Of a stretch of 64,000 nucleotides of DNA, positions 26,837-36,496 are shown piece by piece. Each line of letters begins with the position of its first letter. The first letter of the stretch is position 1. A program made the translations under genes and the position numbers. Under the pieces are notes generated by a model. It searched no databases. It was not told the DNA's origin and worked only from the letters and a program-made list of their open reading frames with translations. Origin of the DNA: Phycisphaerae bacterium (GTDB taxonomy: Bacteria > Planctomycetota > Phycisphaerae > Sedimentisphaerales > Anaerobacaceae); the NCBI GenBank assembly GCA_028714855.1, contig JAQTLP010000003.1:1-64000 (forward strand). The letters are read 5' to 3'.

Positions 26837-29316
26837 TGTCGGCAGAATATTCCGTAAAAACTTGTATAGACCTGGATAGACAATGCCGTCTCGCGGGCTT
26901 GCATCGTCCGATTCGGGTTGCTCGTTACGAAAGCGGCACCGAATTGGTCTATGACGTTACAGAAATTACAAAAGCAAACTCGGCGAAAGTGCGTCTGGTC
27001 GTGGATGACTTTGTAGGCGGAGGATTCGCAGGACAGGTTTATAAGATAAAAATATTAAATATTGAAGGCGGACCGATAGAAGGCCTTAAGGTTGCCGGCG
27101 TTTACGCTATGAAGATTCTTGTTCCGCCTTCGGGATTTTCATGCCTGTTTCGTAATGTGCTTTACTGGATCGGTTTCCAAGGACCGTTCCAGCTTCAGGT
27201 AAACCCGGCGGCAACCAGAGCCGGCTCCATTTGGCAGAAATTTATACGGCGCGGCGCACAAATCAAATTCGGCAATGAAACAACCGTGGCGGACATTTAC
27301 GCAACACTTGTCGACAACACGCTCGGCAGCTGCGGTGAATTGAGAGAATGGGTCGATGGGCGCACCTGGCGGCTGGAGGTCGATGACCGGTTGGACCTGT
27401 TGAAGCAATGGCGCAGGGGTAAGGCAACCGACCAGCAGCAACTCGGTTCGCCCGAATATCGTGCAAAGAAACTGTTTATGAAGGAATTCGTCGCCCTGCT
27501 GCACGAAATGGGAGCGTATGAGTTTGCCAGGCAATACGAGTGGTCAACCTGTAAAAGCCAGCCGAATTGTCTAAAACGCAAAGATACTGAAGATAATCCA
27601 TCTGCCGGACTGGTGGCTGTCGATTTCAGAGCAGGACTTGCCCTGCTTCCATTTTTACCGATGAGCCCGGGAGATTTTAAGCTGATAGCCAAAGGTGCCA
27701 TGCGCGGCTCCCTCGTGCAATTTGACCGCGGCGATATAGACAAACTCGAGACTTTCGTCAAAACACACAGCGATGAGTTCGCAGATATGCGTGATATGCT
27801 CGATACCTTGAGGGCAGATGAACAGGTATATCGGGATTCGCTCCCGGATATTACACATAATCACATTCGGCTGTTCTACAGCCGAAAATTATGGTCGACG
27901 ATTTTTGATAGTGCAGTAACCGGCTGGAAAGTGCGGAATTTAGTCGATGAAGAACACGAGCAAAAGCTGCGCAACAGCAAAATACTGACGCTGCTGTTTT
28001 TTGTGATTGGGATAATACCGTTTTTTGGCCGGCTCATTCGGCGGCTCTGGGCACAGCCGAATTGGCGCAAACACTATAAAGCAATATTAACAAGCTGGGG
28101 ATACCTGCTAAGGGCGTTCCGAACAAAAATTACCGAGAAAGCTATTGTATGGCACAGGGCGGGACGGATTAGCTCAAAGCAGGCGCTCAAGCTGGCAGAG
28201 CAGCCCTGGCGATATTTTTGTCACCTGCCTTTTTTGATTTTGATTTTCCCGGGCTTGCACAGATTTTTAACTGACTGGGCGTTCTTTAAGGATAAGCTTC
28301 ACTTTCTCTTCGTCCGGCCTATAAAGCTTTATTTTAGCGCCGAACTTCGTGAAAAATGGCTGCTGGATATGGTCAAGGAGGGCAAAAAAAAGCATATTCT
28401 GACCGACCAGGATGCGAACACTATACTTTCCCAGCTGCATGAGCCATACATCCAGCGATACCTTGTTAGTTTAGTCGTACACCTTATGACATTACCCCTC
28501 ACCCAGATTGTCTCGGGGATTTTAGCGTGGATATATTGGCGAAAAACCGGTGATGAGCTCGGAGCAGGCGGAATACTTGTGCTATTCCAGGTAATCCCGA
28601 TTTCGCCCGGCTCTCTTGCCAGAGGCCTTTACGCGGTAGGAATCGCGATTTACGACCGCAGCTTTAAAGACTATAACATCGCTGTATTTCTAAGCTTCCT
28701 CAAATACGTTGGCTATTTAGCATTTCCTATTCAGATGACATATCGCTATCCTGCTCTCGCGCGGTTTATGGCGGCCCATTGGGCAACGGATGCCGTTCAT
28801 ATTGTACCAGTCTTCGGCGAGGCAGGTGCACTGCTGGAGCACTGGGTATTTTGCCTGTTTTACAATTGGCCTTTGACAATACGGCGCAGAATGCGCAGGC
28901 GGGCACAGGTTCAGGCGTCGATGAAGCCGAGATATTGGCATGTTGGTTTGTATGCACTCGCAGCAGCATTGATATTTGGAATTGCCGACTTTACTTATCT
29001 TAGAAGCACGGGAGAATTGCCAAACTTGAAAGATATCTGGTGGCTTGCTGTAACAGTGCCTTTGCTTTGCGGGATAGGTACAACCCTCGGCTGCCGGGGG
29101 GCGGCTTTGTGGAAGCGAATTATCGCTGCCGTTTTCTGCGGCATAGCGGTTGGCATACTATACACGATATTTTCCGCAATATTGAGCCGTACCAGCGGAA
29201 TTGCCGCTGATAACCATATAATAATTTGTATGTGGCGGATGTTTGCTTTTGCGGTTTTTTCAACCATTGGAGCATTGATTACTGAGCTCAGCCTGCCCGA
29301 GCCGGATTTAAAATAA
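26836..29316 (+). CDS. Large protein: kinase-like N-terminal domain joined to a polytopic membrane domain
   Basis: 826 residues. The N-terminal third resembles a protein-kinase/ABC1-type fold: glycine loop GGGFAGQVYK (61-70), candidate ATP-binding K93 (YAMKIL) and a DFG-like V-D263-F-R (LVAVDFRAG). No clear HRD-type catalytic loop is present; N244 lies in the right region without its usual Asp, so it may be a pseudokinase. The remainder has about nine membrane spans with basic loops. AGGAGAG lies before the ATG, and the start overlaps the pgpA stop. I do not know a described family of this layout; function unknown. Confidence 0.7.
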   Translation: MSAEYSVKTCIDLDRQCRLAGLHRPIRVARYESGTELVYDVTEITKANSAKVRLVVDDFVGGGFAGQVYKIKILNIEGGPIEGLKVAGVYAMKILVPPSGFSCLFRNVLYWIGFQGPFQLQVNPAATRAGSIWQKFIRRGAQIKFGNETTVADIYATLVDNTLGSCGELREWVDGRTWRLEVDDRLDLLKQWRRGKATDQQQLGSPEYRAKKLFMKEFVALLHEMGAYEFARQYEWSTCKSQPNCLKRKDTEDNPSAGLVAVDFRAGLALLPFLPMSPGDFKLIAKGAMRGSLVQFDRGDIDKLETFVKTHSDEFADMRDMLDTLRADEQVYRDSLPDITHNHIRLFYSRKLWSTIFDSAVTGWKVRNLVDEEHEQKLRNSKILTLLFFVIGIIPFFGRLIRRLWAQPNWRKHYKAILTSWGYLLRAFRTKITEKAIVWHRAGRISSKQALKLAEQPWRYFCHLPFLILIFPGLHRFLTDWAFFKDKLHFLFVRPIKLYFSAELREKWLLDMVKEGKKKHILTDQDANTILSQLHEPYIQRYLVSLVVHLMTLPLTQIVSGILAWIYWRKTGDELGAGGILVLFQVIPISPGSLARGLYAVGIAIYDRSFKDYNIAVFLSFLKYVGYLAFPIQMTYRYPALARFMAAHWATDAVHIVPVFGEAGALLEHWVFCLFYNWPLTIRRRMRRRAQVQASMKPRYWHVGLYALAAALIFGIADFTYLRSTGELPNLKDIWWLAVTVPLLCGIGTTLGCRGAALWKRIIAAVFCGIAVGILYTIFSAILSRTSGIAADNHIIICMWRMFAFAVFSTIGALITELSLPEPDLK

Positions 29317-29426
29317 TTCCGGCCTGTCTCGTGTTTTTTCTCTTGAGATAAGCTTAAATTTATGCAACAATTGTTAGACGATCTGAGTTTTTTGAATATG
29401 TCATCTTGTTAAGGATTTTTCCAATT

Positions 29427-30182
29427 ATGTCGAACAGTTACAGTTCTCTCTGCGACGATTTTTATCTCGATATGCATCTCAACACCAAGCTGCCCCTGCC
29501 GAGGCAGCGCGATACCATCTTGGCCTTTTTCGAACGGATACAAAAGCAATTCCCATCTATGGGCCGTTTCTTCCGAAACAAAAACCAATACTGCCTGGAA
29601 GAAGATTGCGCCGCCGGCCAATACCGCTGGATTACTCTCGAAACAGACCGTATCAGCTCTGGGGTGGCCAATCCTTCAAGTTTTGAAGATGCTTACAACC
29701 AGGACAAATTAGTAATCGAACTGGCGCCGTATATGCTCAGCGTAAATCATCTCGATATCGATTCGCTGGACGTTACTTTCGCTATGGATTTTGATTATGC
29801 GGGCAGCCACGATGAGGTTATTGCCGAAGCGCTGTTAGGCTCAACCGCCTTCAACTGCCTTCTGGACTTACCGGCAGCCAAGCCTATTGTGTTTTCCCCC
29901 ACGGTGGTGGTAGCCCTGTCCGATGACTGCCTTACACAATGTAGAATCAACATAGAATCAAAAACAAGTATTTATGAACCAGGGGAAAAAAGGCAGGTTG
30001 AAGATGAGGCTATAAATTTGTCCTTTACAATCCGTCAATACCCGTCGAGCACGGAAAAATTTGATGCGCTAAAATCCTTTGAAAATCAATGTCGGCTGGC
30101 TGAAGAACTAATGGCTGAAAAAATAGTCTCGAACTTTGTTCAGCCGCTGATTAACGTAATCGCTCAAAAACGGTCAACTTAG
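29427..30182 (+). CDS. Conserved-looking protein of unknown function
   Basis: 251 residues from ATG 29427, with AAGGA 12 bases upstream (a TTG at 29406 is an alternative). Soluble, acidic, no signal peptide or span. The N-terminal part (LPLPRQRDTILAFFERIQKQFP, then MGRFFRNKNQYCLEED) and the late FTIRQYPSSTEKFDALKSFENQC look like conserved folded blocks, but I recognise no family. Codon use matches its neighbours. It is followed 20 bases later by a small membrane gene. Confidence 0.65.
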   Translation: MSNSYSSLCDDFYLDMHLNTKLPLPRQRDTILAFFERIQKQFPSMGRFFRNKNQYCLEEDCAAGQYRWITLETDRISSGVANPSSFEDAYNQDKLVIELAPYMLSVNHLDIDSLDVTFAMDFDYAGSHDEVIAEALLGSTAFNCLLDLPAAKPIVFSPTVVVALSDDCLTQCRINIESKTSIYEPGEKRQVEDEAINLSFTIRQYPSSTEKFDALKSFENQCRLAEELMAEKIVSNFVQPLINVIAQKRST

Positions 30183-30202
30183 ACCGAAGAAAGGATATTA
30201 GA

Positions 30203-30682
30203 ATGGCTATCGAAGCGCCCGTAAGCAAATACAGAAAGAACAACCTCAAAATCTACACCGCCGCCTGCATTGTCTTCGCGGTTATTTTCGCCTATGACGG
30301 CTATTTCAGTAAATACGAATGGTCGCATCGCCGCAGTTTCTATGAAAAGCACACCAAAGACGGCCGGCCCGACGATACAATGAAATTCAACCATGGAGCC
30401 CCTATCTTTCTTGCTGCTCTCGCCGCTGCCCTGATGGGGCGGTTAGGAACGCTCAAAAACAAAAAGCTCTTGGCTGATGAAACCGAGCTTATCATCAGTA
30501 ACAAAGAGAAAATTTCCTATGATTCCATACAAAAAATAGATAAAACCAGCTTTGACTCGAAAGGCTTCTTTCTTATCACATATAAAAATAAAGACGGTAG
30601 CGAAGTTAATCACAAAATAAGTGATAAAGCCTATGATAACCTGGCAGCCGTCCTGGATAAACTCGTAGCAAAAATTAGTTGA
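30203..30682 (+). CDS. Small membrane protein with cytoplasmic beta domain
   Basis: 159 residues. Two hydrophobic segments (about 16-34 and 68-82) are followed by a domain with alternating strands (TELIISNKEKISYDSIQKID, GFFLITYKNKDGSEV) reminiscent of a bacterial PH-like fold, then a helix. GAAAGGA lies before the ATG. A terminator-like hairpin follows at 30717. No function known. Confidence 0.65.
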   Translation: MAIEAPVSKYRKNNLKIYTAACIVFAVIFAYDGYFSKYEWSHRRSFYEKHTKDGRPDDTMKFNHGAPIFLAALAAALMGRLGTLKNKKLLADETELIISNKEKISYDSIQKIDKTSFDSKGFFLITYKNKDGSEVNHKISDKAYDNLAAVLDKLVAKIS

Positions 30683-30716
30683 AATTGCCGAGAAAAAATC
30701 TAAAATGTAATCGGTT

Positions 30717-30759
30717 AACCGCAATAGACTATATTATTGAACTGTTGCGGTTTATTTTT
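30717..30759 (+). terminator. Possible terminator after 30682
   Basis: AACCGCAA (30717-30724) pairs perfectly with TTGCGGTT (30745-30752), followed by ATTTTT. The 20-base loop is long for a standard terminator, so efficiency is doubtful. It separates the small membrane gene from purA. Confidence 0.55.
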
Positions 30760-30797
30760 GGGGGCCACAGGAAACAAATTTTGAAAAGTGGATGCGA

Positions 30798-32072
30798 ATG
30801 AACTCTTGTATTGTCGGATTGCAATGGGGCGACGAGGGCAAAGGCAAGGTTATTGATATACTTGCCGAACAAAGCGACATCGTTGTCAGATATAACGGAG
30901 GCGCCAATGCCGGCCACACCGTTGTCATAGATGGCAACAAATTCGCCCTGCACCTGCTGCCCAGCGGGTCGATTCGGCCGAATATTGTCTGCGTAATCAC
31001 AAATGCCGTCGTGGTTGACCCGGACACGCTTTTGCAGGAAATCGAGACGCTGGCCCAAAAAGGTATTACGTTAAAGGGCCGCCTCTTTATAAGTGAAAAT
31101 GCCCACGTCGTTTTGGATTATCATAAAAAAGAAGACAAGCTGCGCGAAGAGTCCCTCGGCAAAGACAAAATCGGCACAACAATCAGGGGTATTGGCCCTT
31201 GTTATGCAGATAAAGTCGGCAGAAGCTACGCCGTGCGAATGGGCGACTTAAGAGACCTCAAAAAACTCAAAGCCCATCTGCAAACCATCATCGAATACAA
31301 AAACAAAGTCTTTACGGCCCTTTACAACGCTGAGCCGATAAGCGCCGATGAAATTTTCGAAAAATGCAAAGCTCACGCTGATAAACTCACCCCTTTTATA
31401 ACTGATACGACCGAATTTCTGCACAAATCAATTGCCGATGGCAAATCCATCCTTTTTGAAGGCGCTCAGGGGTCGATGTTAGACCTCGATCACGGCACTT
31501 TTCCGTATGTAACCAGCTCAAATTCAAGTGCGCTCGGCATGTCAGTCTGCAGCGGCGTGCCGGCCAAGATGGTTGATAAATTCATCGGCGTAGTCAAGGC
31601 CTACACAACAAGGGTCGGCGCCGGGCCTTTTCCTACGGAATTGGATAACGAAGTCGGTCAATATATCCGCGACAAAGGACACGAATATGGCACCACCACA
31701 GGCCGGCCCCGCAGATGCGGCTGGTTCGATGCCGTGGTAGTATCCTACGCCGCAACCATAGGCGCTATCGATTCCATAGCATTGATGCATCTCGACACCC
31801 TCACCGGCTTAAAAGAAATAAATATCTGCAGGGCTTATAAAATTAACGGCAAAGAAACCACCTTCTTCCCTGCAAATATAGACAGACTCTCACAGGCAAC
31901 TCCTATTTATGAAACTGTCCCCGGCTGGGACATAGCCCTTGGCGAGGTAACCGATTTCGATAATCTTCCCGCTAACGCCAAAAACTTTATTCGCCTTATC
32001 GAGGAAATAGTAAAAGTGCCCATCACAATGATTGGAATTGGACCGGAACGAAAACAAACAATATTCAGATAA
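30798..32072 (+). CDS. purA: Adenylosuccinate synthetase
   Basis: 424 residues. Joins IMP and aspartate with GTP on the way to AMP. The GTP loop QWGDEGKGK is at the N-terminus, GTTIRGIGPCYADK, GAQGSMLDLDHGTFPYVTSS and TTGRPRRCGWFDA follow in order, all intact. The ATG at 30798 gives the family-standard start; an ATG two codons earlier is possible. First gene of a seven-gene plus-strand run to recO. Confidence 0.97.
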   Translation: MNSCIVGLQWGDEGKGKVIDILAEQSDIVVRYNGGANAGHTVVIDGNKFALHLLPSGSIRPNIVCVITNAVVVDPDTLLQEIETLAQKGITLKGRLFISENAHVVLDYHKKEDKLREESLGKDKIGTTIRGIGPCYADKVGRSYAVRMGDLRDLKKLKAHLQTIIEYKNKVFTALYNAEPISADEIFEKCKAHADKLTPFITDTTEFLHKSIADGKSILFEGAQGSMLDLDHGTFPYVTSSNSSALGMSVCSGVPAKMVDKFIGVVKAYTTRVGAGPFPTELDNEVGQYIRDKGHEYGTTTGRPRRCGWFDAVVVSYAATIGAIDSIALMHLDTLTGLKEINICRAYKINGKETTFFPANIDRLSQATPIYETVPGWDIALGEVTDFDNLPANAKNFIRLIEEIVKVPITMIGIGPERKQTIFR

Positions 32073-32110
32073 TTTCAGCAGATAGCGGGCAGGCTAAACG
32101 CCGCGCATTT

Positions 32111-32887
32111 ATGAAAGACTCCGAAGAAAAACTTGAAAAAACCGCTAAACGCCTTGGACTGACAACTGAACAGATGCCCCGTAATATCGCCATAATCATG
32201 GACGGCAATGGCCGATGGGCGGAGAAAAAAAATCTGCCTCGGGCCGAAGGGCATCGCCAGGGCGCCAAAACTGTCGAAAAAGTGGCCCAGTACTGCGTCG
32301 ACTTCGGCATTGAATCTTTGACCCTGTATTCTTTCAGCATAGAAAACTGGAAAAGACCCAAAACAGAAGTCAATTCCCTCATGCACCTCTACTCTCAATA
32401 CCTCGCAGGGATTCGTCCCACGCTTATGAAAAACAACGTCAAACTGGTTCATCTCGGCAGAGTAGCTCAACTGCCCTTTGAGGTAAAAAAAGAACTTGCG
32501 GAAACTATAGAATTGACCGGCGCCAACACCGGTATGATACTTGCCCTGGCGCTAAACTACGGCGGCAGAATCGAGATAATAGATGCAGCAAAAAAAATCG
32601 CCCAGGAATACAAAGACGGGCAGCTCGGCCTCGAAAACATTGATGAACAGTGTATAACCCGGCACCTATACACCGCCGGCCTGGCAGAGCCGGATCTTTT
32701 AATACGCACCGCAAACGAAATGAGAATCAGCAATTTCCTGCTCTGGCAAATCTCGTACAGCGAATTCTATGTAACAAAAACTCTCTGGCCGGATTTCAAA
32801 AAGTCAGATTTGGAAAAGGCAATACTCGCTTACGCAAAACGGAACCGGCGTTTCGGCGATATCAAACTGCAGCCCCAAAGCATTTAA
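32111..32887 (+). CDS. uppS: Undecaprenyl diphosphate synthase (cis-prenyltransferase)
   Basis: 258 residues. Builds the C55 lipid carrier for cell-wall synthesis. IIMDGNGRWAEKK with catalytic D31, RAEGHRQGAK, LTLYSFSIENWKRP and DLLIRTANEMRISNFLLWQ are the five conserved blocks in order; the usual G-x-x-R-x-S-N-F is here N-E-M-R-I-S-N-F. An N-terminal extension of about 22 residues is charged. It is followed by cdsA, the common uppS-cdsA pairing. Confidence 0.96.
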   Translation: MKDSEEKLEKTAKRLGLTTEQMPRNIAIIMDGNGRWAEKKNLPRAEGHRQGAKTVEKVAQYCVDFGIESLTLYSFSIENWKRPKTEVNSLMHLYSQYLAGIRPTLMKNNVKLVHLGRVAQLPFEVKKELAETIELTGANTGMILALALNYGGRIEIIDAAKKIAQEYKDGQLGLENIDEQCITRHLYTAGLAEPDLLIRTANEMRISNFLLWQISYSEFYVTKTLWPDFKKSDLEKAILAYAKRNRRFGDIKLQPQSI

Positions 32888-32920
32888 TAGTATTAGGCGG
32901 TTTAACCAGCCGTTACAGCT

Positions 32921-33781
32921 ATGCTAAAATATAGATTGGTTTTCGGTACTCTAATGACGGCGTTTTTTGCCGCCCTAGTCATTTTCGACAGCTGGATGGA
33001 CGGCACCATGACAGCCTCAGCTGCCGATGACAAACAGGTGCAGGGAACACTTGTTTGCATCCTCCTTGCCTTGTTGCTAATCCCCACTCAGATGGAGCTG
33101 TCAAAACTCGCCGCGACAAAAAATTTAAAGATTTTCACACCCCTCGCAATCATCGCATCGATTTTATTCGTAACCACCTGGTACTGGCCGCGGCTCTTCG
33201 AAATTTCACCGGGGATTTACCTGTCTTTCGTGTCGGCATTTTCGCTGTTAGGATTGTTCTTATATCAATATTTCCGCTACGGCACTTCGGAAGTACTGGC
33301 CAATTGCGGAGTAAGCTATTTTTCCATTATTTATCTCGGGCTTTTAGGCTCTTTCGCGCTCGGCGTGCGGATTGACTTCGGCCCCTGGGCATTGCTGATG
33401 TATATCTTTGTTGTAAAGTCCGCTGACATAGGAGCTTACTCAATCGGAAGCATTTTTGGCAGGCACAAATTCTCGCCTGTAATTAGCCCGGGCAAAAGCT
33501 GGGAAGGCATGGCCGGCGCCGTAGCAGCCGCAATTATAGTCGCTATTCTCTTTGCCGTGATTTGTGATATAATGGCCTGGTGGTTAGCCGTAATTTTCGG
33601 CTTCTGTTTTGCTTTTATCGGCCAAATGGGCGATTTGGCCGAGTCTATGATAAAGCGGGACGCCAAACAAAAAGATTCTGCAAGTATGGTGCCAGGCTTC
33701 GGCGGATTACTGGACATCCTCGACTCACTGCTGCCGGCGGCGCCGTTTGCGTATTTGTTTTTTATGTTCAGCTCACGATAG
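32921..33781 (+). CDS. cdsA: Phosphatidate cytidylyltransferase
   Basis: 286 residues with about eight membrane spans. Makes CDP-diacylglycerol for phospholipid synthesis. SPGKSWEGMAGAV, GDLAESMIKRDAKQKD and PGFGGLLDILDSLL are the family signature near the C-terminus. The protein continues the uppS-cdsA order found in many bacteria. No clear ribosome site is seen; translation may be coupled to uppS 33 bases upstream. Confidence 0.94.
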   Translation: MLKYRLVFGTLMTAFFAALVIFDSWMDGTMTASAADDKQVQGTLVCILLALLLIPTQMELSKLAATKNLKIFTPLAIIASILFVTTWYWPRLFEISPGIYLSFVSAFSLLGLFLYQYFRYGTSEVLANCGVSYFSIIYLGLLGSFALGVRIDFGPWALLMYIFVVKSADIGAYSIGSIFGRHKFSPVISPGKSWEGMAGAVAAAIIVAILFAVICDIMAWWLAVIFGFCFAFIGQMGDLAESMIKRDAKQKDSASMVPGFGGLLDILDSLLPAAPFAYLFFMFSSR

Positions 33782-33790
33782 AGGAAAATT

Positions 33791-34750
33791 TTGGAAGTTA
33801 CCATACAATTAGAGCAAACCGGCAAGCAGCTTGAGCTGTTCGGTCCTGCCGACAGTCATCTTCGTCTTTTGCGCCAGTCCCTCGGCGTCCAGATTACCGC
33901 CCGCCAGTCAAATTTAATAATCACAGGTAAATCCGAAAACGTGAACAGGGCCGCCGAAATTATAGACAAAATGGAAAAACATTTAATCAAACGCGGCTCA
34001 CTCACCAACGCCGATATAAACACCCTGCTCGCCGCTAAGGACGATTTGACCATAACTGCCGAGACCAGCGAGGCCATTACGGTGTATTCCCGCAAAAAAA
34101 TTATTGAGCCTTCTACGAAAGGACAGCTAAAATACGTCGAAACAATGCTGGCCAACGACCTTACATTTTGCATAGGACCCGCCGGAACAGGTAAAACATA
34201 TCTGGCCGTCGCAATTGCCGTCTCGATGCTTAGAAAAAAGCAAATCAGGAAAATAATCCTCGCCCGCCCCGCTGTGGAAGCCGGTGAAAAACTCGGCTTC
34301 CTGCCAGGCGACCTGCAGGCAAAGGTAAATCCGTATCTTCGCCCGCTCTTCGACGCGCTTGAAGATATGATGGATTTCGACCAGATGAAGAAATTTATGG
34401 AGATGGACATCATCGAAATCATTCCGCTTGCCTTTATGCGGGGCAGAACTCTGAACGAAGCCGTCATAATCTGCGATGAAGCACAAAACACTTCACCCCT
34501 GCAGATGCTGATGGTCCTGACCAGATTAGGCCACGGCTCCAAAATGATAATAACAGGCGACATAACCCAAATCGACCTGAACATCGGCCAGGAAAGCGGG
34601 ATGATTGAAGCCTTCGAAACGCTGCGGCGAATCAAAGGTATAGGGTTTGCAGAGCTGACACAGAAAGATATTGTGCGGCACCGCCTGGTTCAAAATATCG
34701 TGCAGGCCTACGAAAAAAAAGCAAAAGCCATGAGACAAAGCGAAAAATAG
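33791..34750 (+). CDS. PhoH-like ATPase
   Basis: 319 residues from a TTG start (GAGGAAAATT upstream). A KH-like N-terminal domain (about 15-65, LLRQSLGVQITARQSNLIIT) precedes the ATPase with Walker A GPAGTGKT (129-136) and Walker B VIICDEAQN. It is a member of the PhoH/YbeZ group, a likely RNA-associated ATPase; its usual partner YbeY is two genes downstream, supporting a ribosome or RNA quality role. Confidence 0.93.
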   Translation: MEVTIQLEQTGKQLELFGPADSHLRLLRQSLGVQITARQSNLIITGKSENVNRAAEIIDKMEKHLIKRGSLTNADINTLLAAKDDLTITAETSEAITVYSRKKIIEPSTKGQLKYVETMLANDLTFCIGPAGTGKTYLAVAIAVSMLRKKQIRKIILARPAVEAGEKLGFLPGDLQAKVNPYLRPLFDALEDMMDFDQMKKFMEMDIIEIIPLAFMRGRTLNEAVIICDEAQNTSPLQMLMVLTRLGHGSKMIITGDITQIDLNIGQESGMIEAFETLRRIKGIGFAELTQKDIVRHRLVQNIVQAYEKKAKAMRQSEK

Positions 34751-34795
34751 CCCAACTTTTTTCACAATCTTATATAAGGAAAGTAAAATAAACTA

Positions 34796-36496
34796 ATGTG
34801 GTTTTTGAAAAAAACAAGTCCGCGGCGAAGTCAGGTACGCGAAAAGAAAACTATCGAGCGGCTTTCGCAAATAAATCAGCTCGCCAGCACCGACCATCTG
34901 ATTTCAGCATTGTTAGTGCTTCTTTTTGCCGTCTTTTTCACCATTATTATCTCGCTCGAACTAATCCTGCAGACCAGCTACCTCGATATGATACCCAGGG
35001 CCGTCATAGCAATGCTGCTTTCTCTCGGCGCGGCTTTCTATATCCATCACTACCAAAAACGGCTAATAAAAAACCATACCAGGGCCGTGGTTCTGGCAGG
35101 TCTGTTTATCATATTGTCAGCCACAACCAAACTCGGCCTGTTTATATCACATCAACCCTCGTGGGCCACCGGAACCGCCATCACGGCTGCCATCATTTTG
35201 GCAATTGCTTATGACCAGCGATTTGCAATAGGAATGAGTATATTCTATTGTTTCCTTGCCTATTTCGCCGCAAGACCTACGTCAAATATCAATCTCTTTC
35301 TGACAATGACTGCCGGCGCTTTCACCTGCTGTTTATTCTTAAAAGAAATCCGCACAAGGATGAGGCTGCTTGAGGTCACTGTTTTGGCGGCGGCAATAGT
35401 GTTCGTAACATCGGCTTCGCTGGACGCTTTTGCCGAAAACCCTCAGGTTGGTATTATTCTAGGCAGCGCAGGCCGACACGCTGGCATTACGCTCGTGGTC
35501 GGCGTGCTCATACAGGGTTTGCTGCCGATCATAGAAAAAATCTTTCGTATAGCGACAAGTATGACGCTGCTGGACTACAGCGATGCGAACCAGCTGCTGC
35601 TGAAAAGACTCGCCATGGAAGCGCCAGGCACGTTCAGCCATAGTTTGTTAGTAGGTTCCATCGCTGAAGCTGCCGCAGAGGCGGTAGGCCGCAACGGCCT
35701 TTTGTGCAGGGTCGGAGCCTACTACCACGATATCGGAAAAATCAACAAGCCCGCCTACTTCGCCGAAAACGAGACGGCTTCTATGAGCCGCCACAAAGAG
35801 CTCTCACCCGCAATGAGCCAGTTAATTATCGTGGGCCACGTAAAAGACGGAATAGAAATGGCAAGGGAATACAACCTGCCTGCGGTGCTGCGGCAATTTA
35901 TCGAAACGCACCATGGCACAACACTGATTGAATATTTCTACAACGAAGCCAGAAAGAAACACGATGAAAATGACTCTGATGGGTCTCCCGGTCCTTCTGA
36001 AAGCGAATTTAGATACGCCGGCCCAAAGCCGCGAACAAAAGAAGCCGCCATCGTAATGTTGGCCGATGCCGTCGAAGGCGCCGTCAGGGCACTGCCCGAA
36101 GTAATCCCGACAAGAATTGAAGCCACCATACACAATATGGCTATGAAACGCCTGCAGGACGGCCAATTCGATGAATGCGAGCTGTCCCTGCGCGAGCTTA
36201 GCCTGATAGAGGCAAGTATGGCTAAAACTCTCGCCGCGCATTATCACGGCCGAGTCGCATATCCAAAGCTGACACCCATCCCCAAACAGCAGGCAAATCG
36301 TTCCGCGAAATCGCCGGAATCGCAAAACGCAAAGCCGCAGAATAATCACAAAACCGAAAACCCTGAAGAAACACGCGAGGAATTACAACTCGAACCAGAT
36401 GAGCAAATACCGCAGCAGCCCGAGCCTGATTTGCCCCTCGAGCAGGACCAGAGCGAGCCGGATAAGAGCGAGCAAACCGAGCAGGAAACCGATTGA
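34796..36496 (+). CDS. 7TM-HD phosphohydrolase, PgpH-like (lacks extracellular domain)
   Basis: 566 residues. About seven membrane spans (39-60 to about 245) lead into an HD domain with H282 (FSHSLLVGSIAE), H311-D312 (YYHDIGK) and a later HHGTTLIEYFYNEA. This matches the c-di-AMP phosphodiesterase PgpH, but the large extracellular domain between the first two spans is missing, so it is a short form. A tail of about 80 residues is rich in Pro, Glu and Gln and probably disordered. It overlaps ybeY by 4 bases. The substrate is inferred from family only. Confidence 0.88.
   Translation: MWFLKKTSPRRSQVREKKTIERLSQINQLASTDHLISALLVLLFAVFFTIIISLELILQTSYLDMIPRAVIAMLLSLGAAFYIHHYQKRLIKNHTRAVVLAGLFIILSATTKLGLFISHQPSWATGTAITAAIILAIAYDQRFAIGMSIFYCFLAYFAARPTSNINLFLTMTAGAFTCCLFLKEIRTRMRLLEVTVLAAAIVFVTSASLDAFAENPQVGIILGSAGRHAGITLVVGVLIQGLLPIIEKIFRIATSMTLLDYSDANQLLLKRLAMEAPGTFSHSLLVGSIAEAAAEAVGRNGLLCRVGAYYHDIGKINKPAYFAENETASMSRHKELSPAMSQLIIVGHVKDGIEMAREYNLPAVLRQFIETHHGTTLIEYFYNEARKKHDENDSDGSPGPSESEFRYAGPKPRTKEAAIVMLADAVEGAVRALPEVIPTRIEATIHNMAMKRLQDGQFDECELSLRELSLIEASMAKTLAAHYHGRVAYPKLTPIPKQQANRSAKSPESQNAKPQNNHKTENPEETREELQLEPDEQIPQQPEPDLPLEQDQSEPDKSEQTEQETD

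Noticed and set aside
33856-34635. Minus-strand open frame of 259 codons opposite the PhoH-like gene
   Set aside because: Antisense shadow; it is rich in Ser/Ile/Arg as expected from reversed codons.
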